Below are positions 34,411 to 46,753 of a stretch of 64,000 bases of DNA, piece by piece; within the stretch, counting starts at the first letter, position 1, and each line of letters opens with the position of its first letter. The notes beneath the pieces are model-generated. The model ran no database searches, was not told the origin of the DNA, and saw nothing but the letters and a program-made list of their open reading frames with translations. Both the position numbers and the translations under genes were made by a program. The stretch is from Puccinia triticina (lineage: Eukaryota; Basidiomycota; Pucciniomycetes; Pucciniales; Pucciniaceae), in assembly GCF_026914185.1 (NCBI RefSeq), contig NC_070574.1, forward strand, positions 4,058,501-4,122,500, given 5' to 3'.

Positions 34411-37370
34411 ACACCAAATTCTCTGATAACACTTTGAACACATCCCCCGGATAATCATTGTACATTATGTGCCATCACAAAACCAATTTCAATAGTTAAA
34501 TCATCAAAATTTTACTCAATTTCTACTCCCACAAGACAGCCCCACATGAAATTTCAACCTGCTTGTTTTTCCAAATTTGAAATCTTTGAGATCTGGAGTA
34601 GGTTGTAAGGGTCCGGTGGACCCTCACTGGTGACGACGGGGAAATAGGTGAGAGTGAATATACCTGAGGCTGAGGGATGTTTCTAGTTCCAAACGGAGGG
34701 CTGGATTGCAAAGGGTCTAGTCAGGAGAGGAATCTATCTCTGTAGTAAGTACAACTAGACATGAAGGAAAGAGAAAAAGAAGGAAAAGGGATCACCTAGC
34801 CAGGAGAGAGGAAGAAATGTTGTAACAGCTGCGCTGCGTTTAGCACAGCGGTTTTTTGTGCCACTGCCCTAACTGCTTTTTGTTTTTCCTAGAAAAAAAG
34901 ATGTTTTTAGCACGCTAAAAAAAGCGGTCACGTAGCGCTGAAACGCTGCGCTTCAGCGGTAGCGCAGCGGTTTGGAAAAGAAGAAGAAAATGGTTTAAAT
35001 GATGTTAAAAGAGATTTAACATACAGTAAAACTCTGCTATCCACTAAACTAGAGGCCAGGGCGGCTTTGGCGCTGCAGATCCAAGGTTCAGTTTTTCACC
35101 CTCTGTGTTTGATACCCCTGCCAACATACATAGCTCTACATATCCCTCATAAACCATCCAGAAATATCAATCAAGTCATAGTTCACTCATTATTGAATTG
35201 CCTCACACCACCCATTTGAATGATAAATATCTCCAGTCTCCATGAACAGTTCAATCAGCCAAGGACTTGTACTATAGGCAGGCAAATTCAGGATTAATCA
35301 CACAAAAGACATGATTATAATTTTTTTCAACCATGTTTCTAATCCTCATCAACCAAATTCAATCCTCTCAATCTTTCTACAGGTGAAAAATCACACCTTG
35401 CAACTTCATCCAACAATACATAACACAAATTCACAATGGTGCAAGTTTCCCTGAATCAAAATCTCAAAGGAAACCATCACATACCAATTATCCAACTTCC
35501 TATCTTCTGCTTCTGCGTAATCTGGAGAAGAGGGAGCAGGAGGAGGTTGTCAGTGTTGGACCAGGAGCTGATTTTGAATGTGATGCCCGCAAGCACAAAG
35601 CTGTACCCAGATCAGACCATAAAGGCCAACGGCCAATAATGGTACAAGCTCAGGAAGCTCATTTCCTGATGAAAGATGATGGGGTGGGTGGTGGAAGTCC
35701 AGAATCCACGCTTGCTGAGTGTTTGTCTTCTGCCCAACAGATGCAGTACTCAAGTTCTAGGATGGGGCAGCTCAGGACCAATGAGGCACAGTCTTAGGAA
35801 AGTACATCAAACAGTAAATTTGAAAGCAATGTAATTTACACGGGAAAAAAGACTCCTTCATACCACATCAGAAGAAGTGAGAAAAAGCAATTACAGCTCC
35901 TGAATGAACAGCAGGGTTATACACAGTGCAAGACACAGAAAGTTTCTGACACCTCTCACATTGGACAGTTCTACAAGGGATCTTCTAAAGAGAAAACATT
36001 GCTGGGTTGGGGGTGTGGAGATGTCTTCAAAGACCTTGTCCTTTGTTTCCTTTTTTGTGGAAACTTTGGATTCTGACAACAATCTTTTCTAAGGCGGAGA
36101 GCCATTTTTCCAATTTGACATCAACTTTTTCCTTGGCCCTCAATTTTTTAAAGAGATCTTCGCTTATATGGCAAGGTAGGATGATGATCTTTAGAGTTGG
36201 ATCAAACTGTTTCTTGAGTATTCAAGTGTTGGTAATCAATGTTAAATTTGCCCCAAATATTGGCTTTACTACAAGCAAATGGGAATTTTTCAAAGTACCT
36301 TGATAAGCCTTTGTGAACAAAACCAACAACTGTTCACCTGGACTTTTCTGAGTTAATTGAAGCAAGCCACTGTCATAGTTCTTGATATTAGTTACTTTTG
36401 CTCTTGGGTTGGACGTATTAATGAAGGAAATCTAATTTACTGTGTTAACCAGAGTAAACCCTTGGTGGCATCCTTGTTCTTTTTGGTCTTGTCATTCTCT
36501 ACAAGGGACCCAAGAGGATTTCTCAAGGAAATCATTGTAGTAGATAGAGTGAGAAGCAAAGTTTGGGCAATGACAAGATTAGGCCAAAGTCTGCAGTATG
36601 ATGTGCAAGATTTGCAGACGCAAGATTATAGCCTGAGTTGGCGAATTGGCTGAGCTAACAAATCTCAGTGAAGCAGGAGGGTTTTTTTAGGATAGCTATG
36701 AGGCTTCTGAGGATGATTAATGAGCGGATGAGGAAAGTCAGTTTCTGGCTGAGAATACCTTCTTTTATAGGCGTGCAGCACTGTACTAACAGGTTTGAGG
36801 CCAACAAATCGGTATTCCTTTCTCGCTGATGTATTCAGGGTTTGGGACAGATTGGTGCATCATCTGACCCGAGCTTAACTAATGAGCCACTCGTGGTGAG
36901 TGGGTCTGGGCGGCAGCCCAGTCTCACCAGAGAGGCTTATACACTAAAACACAAAGCTCGCGTGAGCCAAGCGTGATATTGAGGTCACTTTTGATACTTC
37001 CTTTCCTCCCTTCCATGTTACTCATCATAATTTTTTGTTATCTTGTTTTTTTCAATGTTTACCATGCATGTGATTTTTCAGTATTTTTTTTATTGTTGTT
37101 TTCCCCCTCCTTGATTTTTGAAAACGGAAAACAAGAAATTCAAGTAAATCCTTCCATTTAATTAAGCGGAAGGATTATAATTAACAACATCACATGATAA
37201 TGATGACTAAGAATAATTAACAAAACACTCCTTGGTAGTTTCATTACCGAGGTCCCCGTTAAGCATAAATATCTTTGTAGTGTGATTGCGCTTGGTCCTT
37301 GTCATATGGGCCTTGAGTACCAAAGTTGAAAATCTTGAATTTCAATAAAAAAATTTCCATGGATGCAAAC
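34411..37370. other. Intergenic, no gene seen
   Basis: 34830-34975 is another AGCGC/GCGCT palindromic tract. The remainder is AT-rich, with only unassignable open frames (for instance 35436-35639 and 36357-36653). 36870-36955 has a short GAGTGGGTCTGGGC..GCCCAGTCTCAC hairpin. Confidence 0.5.
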
Positions 37371-37835
37371 AACAGTGGGCCGCTACGCTAAACTACGCTA
37401 TTTTAGCCCTAACGTTTAGCATAGCGGCAAAAAGCGCTGGCCTTTTTTGAATAGCGTTAGCGTGCTGTTAGCGCCGCTACACTGCGCTAATTTTCAGCGG
37501 CGCCAACAGCACGCCAATTTTTGTTTAGCATTAGCGCTAAACTACAGCCGCTACGCTGCGCTACGTTGCGCTAAGGCGCTTTTAGCGGAAAAACGGCCTT
37601 TTTTGCCTCAAAAAGCGCTGTAGCGAACGCTATTTTGCGCCCTGCGTGCTTAGCGTTAGCGCCATTGCGCAAATCTGCGCTAACGCTACGCTAAAAGCTA
37701 AAATATCTTTGCACCCTGCGCGCGTAGCGTTAGCGCAGATGCGCGCGATTGCGCTAACACTACGCTAAAAAATAGCGCATTTGCGCTGCGCTACGCTACG
37801 CTAACAGCTTTGTTAGCGTAGCTGACCCACTGTTG
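37371..37835 (+). mobile_element. 465-bp hAT-type MITE with GCGCTA core, copy 1
   Basis: Ends AACAGTGGGCCGCTACGCTA at 37371 and GTAGCTGACCCACTGTTG at 37835 are inverted. The 8-bp sequence ATGCAAAC flanks it exactly (37363-37370 and 37836-37843), the target-duplication length of hAT elements. The interior consists of TAGCG/CGCTA palindromes. The same element is present in reverse orientation at 46754-47229 and truncated at 60296-60430. No open frame. Confidence 0.85.
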
Positions 37836-38738
37836 ATGCAAACAAGATTTTGCAGTAAAAAAAATATAGAAAAATCAAGGCTATGTTATCAGGTGCTAGA
37901 ACCTAGAAAGAAACTCGGAGGTATTGAAGGTGTGGCGATGGAAACAAGGGGAATCGTCTCACGCGAGAAAGGGGTTTTAATACATCAGTCCCTCCCTCCG
38001 GTCGGGGGGTTGGTCAGGGTTAGGGGCTGAAACAACGCCTGCCAAAGAGTTAAGGAAGTTTTCCGTATTGAGCTTCAGAACCTGACAGTATCCAACTTTG
38101 GTGTTTTCTCAAAATGCCCCCCCTCCCCCACACCAGCTATTTTTTCAATCCTTTCCAGAGCTCATCTTCCAGACTGCAACCAAGGGCAGCCTAAAACAGC
38201 ATATCATCCCTTCATCCGACTGCCTTCACCTAGCCCAGACATAGTCCGATAGCCTCCCATAGCGCACAACATCCAAATAAACCAAACCAATGAAGAACTT
38301 ACGGAGCGCGACCCAAGAAAGCGCAAGGACGATGAAAATCGGGGACATGGCTGAAATGTTGGGCACTCCAGAGCCACAGATCCGTAAGAGCAAACAGCTC
38401 CATTGTGTCAACCTTTGAACAACCTCACCATGAACTGATCGTTTGGATCAACTATGCTTCCCCAAGTGCGAAAAGCACTTCTATTCGTACACACCAATTC
38501 GGCTGTATGGAAAAAAAAGTAGGGTTTTAATGTAACATTACAACGCCCATAGTGGAAAGCACCCCTTCCATCTATGTATATGTCAAATTATCGATTGTAG
38601 GTAACAAGTGTAACCAGATTAAATAATAAAAGAACAGCAGATACAAGGGGTACCATTTTTTATAGATAAAACAAGCAATTAGAGGGAGTGTGTGCGTATG
38701 TGAGATCGTGAGTAGACATGAGTATCTGAAAAAGAAGT
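37836..38738. other. Intergenic, no gene seen
   Basis: Between the MITE and the 3' end of the GLE1-like gene. Only short open frames; a C-run at 38118-38130. Nothing further recognised. Confidence 0.5.
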
Positions 38739-40976
38739 TCAGTCATGAGTTAATTGATAGAAGCGGCCGGTGGGGTTAAGATTCGGATCGGGGCTGAGTT
38801 TTCCTTTATTGAGGAAGTCTTCGATGAGGCCCTGGAGCTGAAAGATCGAAGGCTTGCAGTCGATATCGTTCCAGTTAAATCTGAGCGTCGGATGAGGGGT
38901 GAGGATCCCGTGGTGGAGGACGGCTTTGAGGAGCTTGACAAACTGGATACCGTAGACTTGGAAGAGTCGTTCGCCAGCGACTTCCAAGAACGAGGCGAGC
39001 ACTCGAGGGGTGACGGTGAGTCCTATGAGGGGTGGTTTGAGGACATTGGCGAGCCATTTCCAGCTCGAGTCCAGCCGCAGCTCGGGCGGGATCCGGTTGA
39101 TCTGTTCCTGCTTGGGCACGTTTTTGAGACTGGGCACGACGTCGGAAGGGTCAGTTTGCTTGATGGCGGCAAAGAGGGCGACCAGGCCGGCCATCCGGTT
39201 GTTGTACTGCACCCGGCTCTCCTCCCGGTTCGAACTCTCCGGCAGGTAGCCGAGCTGTTTCCGGTAGTCCGTCTCGGACTGCCCTTCGCTCGGTAACGGG
39301 CGATAGGCCGCCACGAGATAGCACTTTTTCACCAGTCGGCCCATCAGGATCGTCCCCACCTCCGGATACCCAATCATCATCAGGCCAACTACTAGCCGTG
39401 CTAGTGGATACACTGTGCTCAGCTTCGCCGTCACTTCCGTCTCCGCTTGTCTGATCACCGCCTTCGCCAGATGGTTGCACGCCCATAAGAACACGCTCTC
39501 GTCGTGCTTCCGAGTCTCATTTAGCACTCCGCCTACTTCTAGAATCTGTATTAACCGGCACACGTTCTTCAACTTGTAATTCTCTGCTCGCAATGTTCAA
39601 AGTATATTCTACTGTAGCCTTTATGTTATAAAGGTGATGGAGGGACTAACCACTTTCTCGATTTGACGGGAGCCGTTGGTTAATTGGCCCACTTTGGGAG
39701 TAATTCTCCTTTTGGCTTGTCTACATAGCGTCTTGAAAGATTCGCTAGCAGATACGGTGGGTAAGACGGCGGTTTTGAATTGTTGAATGGTGGTGTACCA
39801 TTTCTCGTAATCATCCCGAACCGTCTTGATGCTTGAAGCCTGGGCCTCAGAGATTTTCCGTTCTTCTGCCTCTTTCTTCTGACGTTCCAGTGTATCCTTA
39901 TGTTCCTGCTCCTGCTGGCGCTTGGTCTCTGCCTCTTTGAGCTTGCGTACCTCGAGCTGTTGTTGTTTAACGAGTTCTTGGCGCTCGAGTTCTGCCTTGC
40001 GGGCGGCCTCTTCCTGGCGGATACGATTAAGTCTGAGGAGCTCTTCCTGCTCGAGTTTCTCGGCCTTAGAAATCAAGGCCTCGAAGACCCGGGCGCGTTC
40101 GCGTTCGCGTTTCTCGAACTCCTGCGCGACAAGCCGCATCTCTCTCTCCTTGTCGAGGCCTATCCGGGCCAGCACTTCACTGAGCTCGTTCATCTGCTGC
40201 TTGTGCTGTTGCTCGTTGTTCTCGTGCGCCTGGGCTAGTGTGCGCACATGAATGCCTTCAAAGTGTCGCCGACGGGCCGTCGCATTTTGGATGGAAAGTT
40301 GGTAGGTCGACTGCCGTTCTTGCTGCTCCCAAATGAGCACTGGATCGTCATCAGGTACGAGGTGAGGGACGTTGAACGAATCCAGGGCCTTCTTGGCCTC
40401 TCGTGGATCGCAGCGTGTGATCGGCCACTGTTCTTCTTCGCTATCTGGTTGCTCATCTTCTTCGTCTCCGTCGTCCGAAGAGAAACAGGGGTGTTCATCC
40501 AACCGAATCCGGAGCGATGAGCGACTGATTGGGAATCCAGACGTGCTGGATTTTAAATCTGGTGGAACGAGGGCGAACGGTGAAGGGGTGGTATCACTGG
40601 TCGGAACCGGTAGGCCGACGTTGCCACTATTGTAACCACACAACCCATCAGTTCGTTCAACCCAACGATTCTTTGGGGCCATGTAATCAGAGCCTTACCT
40701 GGACAATTTTGATTTGTGGGTCTTCCTGGTTGAGCTAGATAGGGAATGATTGAGAGATCGAGAGAGGAATGACTTGGATGACTTGGTCGGAGTGGAGTAA
40801 GCACTCAAGAAATCCTTGGAGTCAGTTGCAGGCTGGTGGGTAGATTTTGAGAGTGGATGTCGATGGTTCCATTTTTTCAGGGGTGTGGGTGCTGATGTTC
40901 GGCGTTCTTCCTCTTCCTCCTCCTCTTCTTCTTCTTCTTCGTTTTCTGAGTCTGATGTTGGCACTGCAAACCTCAT
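38739..40976 (-). CDS. GLE1: GLE1 mRNA export factor / nucleoporin
   Basis: Activates the DEAD-box ATPase Dbp5 with inositol hexakisphosphate at the cytoplasmic face of the nuclear pore. Exon 1 40699-40976 (acidic MRFAVPTSDSENEEEE), exon 2 from 40626 to about 39647, exon 3 about 39586-38739; this choice gives 702 codons, with an unusual GTCCCT donor for the second intron. Exon 2 has a long Lys/Glu/Gln coiled coil (EEAARKAELERQELVKQQQL) ending in CRQAKRRITPKVGQLTNGSR. Exon 3 is the C-terminal HEAT-like GLE1 domain: FLWACNHLAKAVIRQAE, PLARLVVGLMMIGYPEVGTI, SEGQSETDYRKQLGY and LKPPLIGLTVTPRVLASFLE. Faces the coatomer zeta gene head to head with about 220 bp between starts. Confidence 0.92.
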
Positions 40977-41194
40977 CTCGAGAACTATGTAGCTAGTAGT
41001 GTTTCTGTTGGAATCGTGCTGCCTGACTGTCGTGGGCCCGACGCGACCGTTTTGGGCAATCCCCGGGGCCCCTCTGCGGAGGCTGGGAGGGGCCTGGATA
41101 CGCAGCCGCGCAGCCCTTCCGGGGCTACCACGTCGTTGTCACGCAAGTTGCCGAGTGTGTATCCAACAGGACCACCACCTCATGAGCTCTTATA

Positions 41195-42176
41195 ATGGTA
41201 AGCACCCACATCTCGTCAGATTCAGGAATCCCGCAAGTTGCTGAGCTCAATCTGCACGGTCGATGATCTGGGAATCCAGTCCAATCTTTCGCTCTACACG
41301 ACCACGGCAGTGATCCTACTCGATTCGGATGGCCATCGTTTGATTGCAAAATACTTTGATCCCCCTCACATCGGAGGCCCTTCAGCCAGTAACAACGACA
41401 CCAATAAGAAGAACCCCTCCTCCCATGGGCTTACTCAGCTGGGTTTCTCTGGCTTCGGCTCGCAACTTCGAACTCTCAAAGACCAGCGAGCTTTTGAGCA
41501 TACCATCTGGGATAAAACACGGAAATCAGCCGGTACGTATCCCCTTTTCCTTCCATAAATTTAACATTCCATCCAGACGAAGAAAAAGATATTCGATCGA
41601 AAAGGAGATACCATAAACAAACATTTCTTCTTCCAACCCAAAAAATAATAATGACCCAATTCTTCGATCAATATTTACATAGGTGACATACTGTTGATCC
41701 AAAATCATCTAGTGCTTTATAAATCGATTATCGACATTACCGCCTATGTGATCGGCCAAGAAGGAGAGAATGAGTTGATGCTACAGACTTTACTGAACTC
41801 ATTCTTCGATACTCTGTCGCTGTTGCTCAGAAATCAAGTTGAGAAAAGAGCGGTGCTTGAGAACCTCGACCTTGTCAGTCTTTGCTTGGATGAAATGGTC
41901 GATGACGGGTGCGTTGGCTTTTGCTTTGTCTTGATCCGGTTCGGAACCTCTCCTGGTATGTTGGATCCTGATCTTCAATCCTGTGAATCGCGTGATCTCA
42001 GGATCATCCTTGAAACCGATTCCGTGGCCATCGCATCGAGAGTTTCAAGACCCAAGGCTGACGTCGGAGTGGGTGTCAATCTGTCGGATATCACTATCAA
42101 CGAGCAAACGATTATGCAAGCGTTTTCTAACCTACGCGATAAAGCCGCTCAAAAGCTTCTGCAAGGCTCCCTATAG
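41195..42176 (+). CDS. RET3: Coatomer subunit zeta (COPI)
   Basis: Small sigma/zeta-type subunit of the COPI coat for Golgi-to-ER and intra-Golgi traffic. Exons 41226-41532, 41683-41908 and 42002-42176 keep frame with GT-AG introns. Diagnostic stretches: LYTTTAVILLDSDGHRLIAK, FDPP, QRAFEHTIWDKT, LVLYKSIIDITAYVIGQEGE, NELMLQTLLNSFFDTLSLLL, NQVEKRAVLENLDLVSLCLD, EMVDDG, then ILETDSVAIASRVSRP. An insertion of about 35 residues (PHIGGPSASNNDTNKKNPSS and on) sits after KYFDPP. The start is uncertain: an ATG at 41195-41197 lies directly before GTAAGC and would leave an intron of only 28-40 nt; no other in-frame ATG is upstream. Confidence 0.9.
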
Positions 42177-42517
42177 TAGTTATATCGGAACATAATTTTC
42201 TCTTTTTTTTTCTTCATCTGCAGTGCCCTAACCCTCTTCTTTGTAAGCAAAATGTTTTTTTGGATTTGACCGCTGAGATGCTCGACTCAATAGGATCCTA
42301 CACATGTGTGAAGCCCCCCTTGTCAATGGGGATTCACTCAAGGAGTTATGGGATTACATGTTGTGTTTTGAAGAATCCTTGGACGGATTTGCAGGATTTT
42401 CCTCCAAGGTTCAAGGATCTTCACCATTTCTGTGTTTCCTTTGGTTTTTACCCCTCAAAGGCCATGAGACAAAGTAAGTGGTTGGAGTAAATATTAAATA
42501 ATTTCATCAATTACTAT
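42177..42517. other. Intergenic between coatomer zeta and the KDZ pseudogene
   Basis: 3' flank of the coatomer gene (T-rich at 42200-42212) and 3' flank of the KDZ gene on the opposite strand. Nothing coding. Confidence 0.5.
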
Positions 42518-45500
42518 TTACATATCATCCATTGTACCTGTTTCATTTACAAGTTCCTCTATCATGGTCTGATTTACCAACTCGTCAACATCATTAAAGT
42601 AATTGTTCTCATGAAATGTGACATCATCATCACCATCATCATTGTCAAGAGTTGTATCAGCCGCATGTCTTTCTTGAGGAACTGGATCAGGAATGCGGCT
42701 TTCTAAAGCAGCTAATAAATTTTTGTTGTTGCCGGGTATCTGGGAAACATTGATAGCAAGGGTTTCCATTTGGGTAGACCATTCACTGCAAATTGTCGCG
42801 TCATCCTGGTGGCTTGTAGTATCAGCAAGATATTTGTTCCACAACATCTGGAGACAACATATACCAATAAATTTTGAATGAACTAGTGACTTGGATGCTA
42901 GTATGCGGCTAGCTGGTGAGAGAGATTGCAAGATAGGATGATTGGTTAGTCTGGCAAATTCCTGGTCTTGCTGGATGGGACCGGAGAACTCGGCGATCAA
43001 GTTCCTTAAGCAATTGTGCTCTCCAATTGCCCATTTCATTGCTCTTTGTAACTCCCAGCCAATGCAGCGCTGCTCTTCCAGACCACGATTCAGAGATGCC
43101 AGCAGCCGAATCCCCTTTTGAGTATTTTGATCCACTGCCCATGGCTCGTTCTGATTGGTAAAAACCCCGTCATTCCAGAACAAATCTTCCAAATCCAGTT
43201 GCATTAGTTGGGTGTATTCAATTTCCCGCGGTCAAGGTCGGTCAGGGAAGCATTGAGAAAATTCTTGGACTTGTTTATTAGGGGGTTTCAAAGTAGACCC
43301 GCGCGTGCATGCAGGTCACTTTGCATAACCCAGTTTTGTGGGGAGACTGCAAGTTGATGTTCAACATTTGAGTTGAACAACAGCTTGCCTTGCCTTGCAA
43401 GTGGCATGTGCAGGTCTACTTTGAATCCCGCTATTGTACCCATTCAGAATTTTATGAAGTTGCTTGGCCCGTTTTTGTATTGCACTCAAAATTTTCTGTT
43501 GCCAGTTAGTTCCTAAAATAAAAAATAATGAGTACATGAAAATTAGCTCCTGATTAGATAGACACACCCACCAAGCAATGACTGTTCTCCTGGACAACAC
43601 ACTCGGACCAGTGGAGCCTTTTCCTCAACTAAAGCCAAGAACCGCTGTTGCATCTCAGTTTTGGTGCGCCAGATTTTGAGCAGCTGGTCTCGCTGGGTTT
43701 CTGGTATACTGTACAAATCAAGAACTGACTTGTATTCTATAGTTTCAAACAAATAATAAAAGGTACTTACAAGTCAAGTTGATGAGAAACAGGGGATCTC
43801 CAACCATTGTTTGCTTTGCCTCAATATCCTGCAAGAGTTTTGAAACCAGTTGTGCACAATGAATTGCTTCTGCCACATTGAATGTATTTGCAGACCATTC
43901 TGCTTCAAGCTGATCTTCCATCCGTGGCAGCCAACCAAGCTCTTTTTCTTGCTTCTCCCGGAATGATACATTGGTTTCAAGATGATATGCCTGCTTGTTG
44001 TCCCACTGGGCTTGAAAAAATTCGTTTTTGTAGTTTCCGCAGGCCAAGTTGGTGAGAACTAGTAGCTGATGAAGCTTTTCCAGGCCTTTGTGAGATTTTT
44101 TGATAGTGCTAAGCGCCATAAATAGCTTCCTATGGAGCCATTCTCCTGTTGGTCAAGATGGGAAACAAGAACATTGATTTTTACACCATAATTATCCAAA
44201 TCAAACTGCACTGCATGTACCTGCGGATTCATTCAACTCTTTGGCTAAGTACTGTGAGAGTACATGAATTACATGTAACCTGTGCAGCCAAGTAGAAACC
44301 CAAAGGGAGGGTATCAGGGGAGACAAAAAAGACCATAATCTTTCCAGTCCTTCCCCATTTGATAGTCCCCACCACTTATTGAGCTGTGGGTTGTATTTCA
44401 CTTGACACAACCATTCGTGGACATAGGCGTGGAATACCAATGTACCAAATAACAGATTTGGTTGCTTTTCAACAAAAAATTGGTGTGGTTGATTTTTCAG
44501 ATGATTGAATCATGTCATATAATATAGAAAATCTTACCTTTTTGATATGAGTCTCTAACTGGCAGCCAATGTCATACAGGATTCCTATTTTTGAATTGGG
44601 AAAATCGGTCAATATCCTTCTAAGCAACAAGACTGGGTAATAGAGCCTAAAACATTTTTAAGAACAACTTCATTCTGAGTGAAATGCAAATTTGGTGAAT
44701 TAAGTAACATTATACATACTTTTCTCCTGTTTTATATATGTTGGCATACAGCAGTGGTACATCATGTCGGAACACACTCCTAAAAAACCCGCTGTCATCA
44801 CACTTTTCCCATGTTGTTGCGTCACGGGTGTTGTTGGCAACTTTGTGTGACTGCGCACATGGGTCCTAAGGGTTAAATGCAAGAAAAGTGGCTTGAGTAA
44901 CAGCAGGAGTAGATCAAAAAGTGGGGACTTACATCAATTCCAGCTACATGAACCTCAGTTTCCTTGCATAGTGTGGTTCTTGAACTGATCTCAGATGGCT
45001 GAAGAAAGATTGGTGGGTATTGGTTGTTGAATGGGCAGTCTTTACTAGGATGAGCATAGTGCCTCTGCTGATAGTTTCCATCCATTGCCAGGATCAAGTC
45101 TGGCTCTTGAGGGTTTTCTTTTTGCTCATTCTCATTGGGGACATCAATTGGCCCACTTTTGATTGGTAGAGTAGTCAAGTCCCTGCTCAAGTAATTTATC
45201 TTTTGCTAATATAATTTTACAAAACAAGTCTGTACTGTGTGAAAGTGGAACTCGCAGCTGCCTTGGTTTCTTGCTTCCTTGAGCTAACATTGGTTGTTGG
45301 TGTTGGGAATACAGAAAGGTTGAGAGAGCTTTGACCAATATTGTTGATGCTTGCCACAGTGTGTGATGGAACTGAATAAGTCCAACAGAGAATGTGGTTT
45401 GTGGTTTTGTTGCCAAGCTTTCAAGGAAGCCAAAGTGTAGGAGTCAAATAACATTGGGTGTACATTGGCAGAATGGAATTTGAAACACTGCAAATTGCTC

Positions 45501-45867
45501 TGTAAGAAAGAGTCAAAAAAGTAATATCAATATCCATAGCCAAACAGCAATAAGACATTTTGATTGACTGACCAGGTAGACCAATTAAGTCCACTGATTG
45601 ATGATGTATCACATTGGGTGGGCAGGTACAATCGTAGGGTACACATTCTGTGGGGAACTTGACAGTTTTCCAATTGTGATTTGACTGCTGGCAGAATATG
45701 TACGTGGCTGTTGCTTGGTTGACAATCCGCTGCCATTCTTTGCTTCTCTGTTGTTGTAAGGCGGCATAGCGTTGAAGTCGGTGATATCTAGCGTGAGCAA
45801 TGGCCGGGAGGTAGGCCTCTTGATCTTTGGTATGAGTTTGATCACCAATGACAGGTGACCTGGCCAT
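42518..45867 (-). pseudogene. KDZ-family transposase (CxC cluster), broken
   Basis: Multi-exon gene from ATG 45867 to the stop at 42518. First exon 45573-45867 has the Cys cluster VPYDCTCPPN..., continued at 45499 by PFCQCTPNVI and SVGLIQFHHTLW. Then come LILAMDGNYQQRHYAHPSKD (first catalytic Asp), DPCAQSHKVANNTRDATTWE, KCDDSGFFRSVFRHDVPLLY (44720-44865), SKIGILYDIGCQLETH (44538-44646; second Asp), FHAYVHEWLCQVKYN and GLSNGEGLERLWSFLSPLIP (catalytic Glu). The C-terminal part is helical/coiled. These match Kyakuja-Dileera-Zisupton transposases. Breaks: TGA at 45444-45446 and 43232-43234 (both fit CGA>TGA), a 151-bp MITE at 43281-43431, and a frame inconsistency near 45185. Element termini not found. 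Confidence 0.85.
43281..43431 (+). mobile_element. 151-bp MITE, copy B, inside the KDZ coding region
   Basis: Exactly 151 bp between TA at 43279-43280 and 43432-43433. Ends GGGGGTTTCAAAGTAGACCC and, reversed, GCGGGATTCAAAGTAGACCT. Aligns with the reverse complement of 27724-27874. On the minus strand the transposase frame reads HKILNGYN before it and KQVQEFSQCFPDRP after it in the same phase once the insert is removed. Confidence 0.88.
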
Positions 45868-46753
45868 GAATTCGAGACAAACTCCAATTGATTACTGGGT
45901 TACATGGCCATCAAGTGGAGAAACCCTCCATGTGATGACTGTTTTAGATGGCCATCAGGTGGGGAGTTTCTCCACTCCATGATCCTGTGTATTGGCTGTG
46001 AAGTGCATACATCCTCCAATTGATGACCATTTATACCAGCATTTGAGTGGAGAAATCCTCAACTCAATGGCTGTTGTGTATGGCCATTGAGTTAAGGGAT
46101 TCTCATATCAATGAGTTAAGGGATTCTCATATCAATAACTGGTGTATACCGGCCATTGATTGGAGATGGTATCCACTTGATTAAAGGTTACTGGGCTGTG
46201 AGCCGCCCAGCTAAATGAAAATTACATGATATTCATCAAGGAGGGCTTTTATGATCTTGAAAAACCAGTAATTACTATCAATTGTGCTGGGGAACTCACA
46301 GATCAATACACAGTAGATTCTGGCCATCCGGCTGGGCTTTTGCAAGCTGGATGGCCAGTATATGCTGCCTTGGGAGATTGGGAAGGCTGCCTCAATGACC
46401 AGTATGGGCTGGTCCTTGGGATAGGGCATTCATGTGATGACCAGTAGGTACTGGTCATCAGATTTGGCTTTGGGGAGGCAGAGGATTGATTTCCACACTT
46501 GCCCACCCTATTGTACGGCCAAAAAATAGGGTGGACAAAATAAAAGGGTCCCCAAGTTGGGGGAGCCCTCTCGCAATGACCAGGACATACTGGTCATCGC
46601 GCTGGCCTTTCCGAGCTTGTGAGTCAGTATAAGCTGTCCACAGAGCTCAGAAAAGCCCATATGGATGGCCAGCCTGTGGTGGCCAATGAGAAGGTACCTC
46701 CAACGGTGTAACCATTACAATACATTGGGATTCAAAGTTGGCCATGCATGACT
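45868..46753. repeat. Cluster of TGGCCAT..ATGGCCA palindromes
   Basis: Repeated blocks such as GGCCATCAGGTGG, GGCCATTGAGTTAAGGGATT (its tail doubled at 46085-46130), CCAGTA..TACTGG and CTGGTCATC spread over 850 bp. The motif GGCCAT[TC]GAGT links this region to the 45-bp minisatellites at 47640 and 49368. No gene. Confidence 0.5.

Noticed and set aside
36357..36653. 98-codon open frame
   Set aside because: No signal peptide, domain or neighbouring exons that support a gene.
38754..39296. 180-codon plus-strand open frame
   Set aside because: Antisense of the conserved C-terminal exon of the GLE1-like gene.
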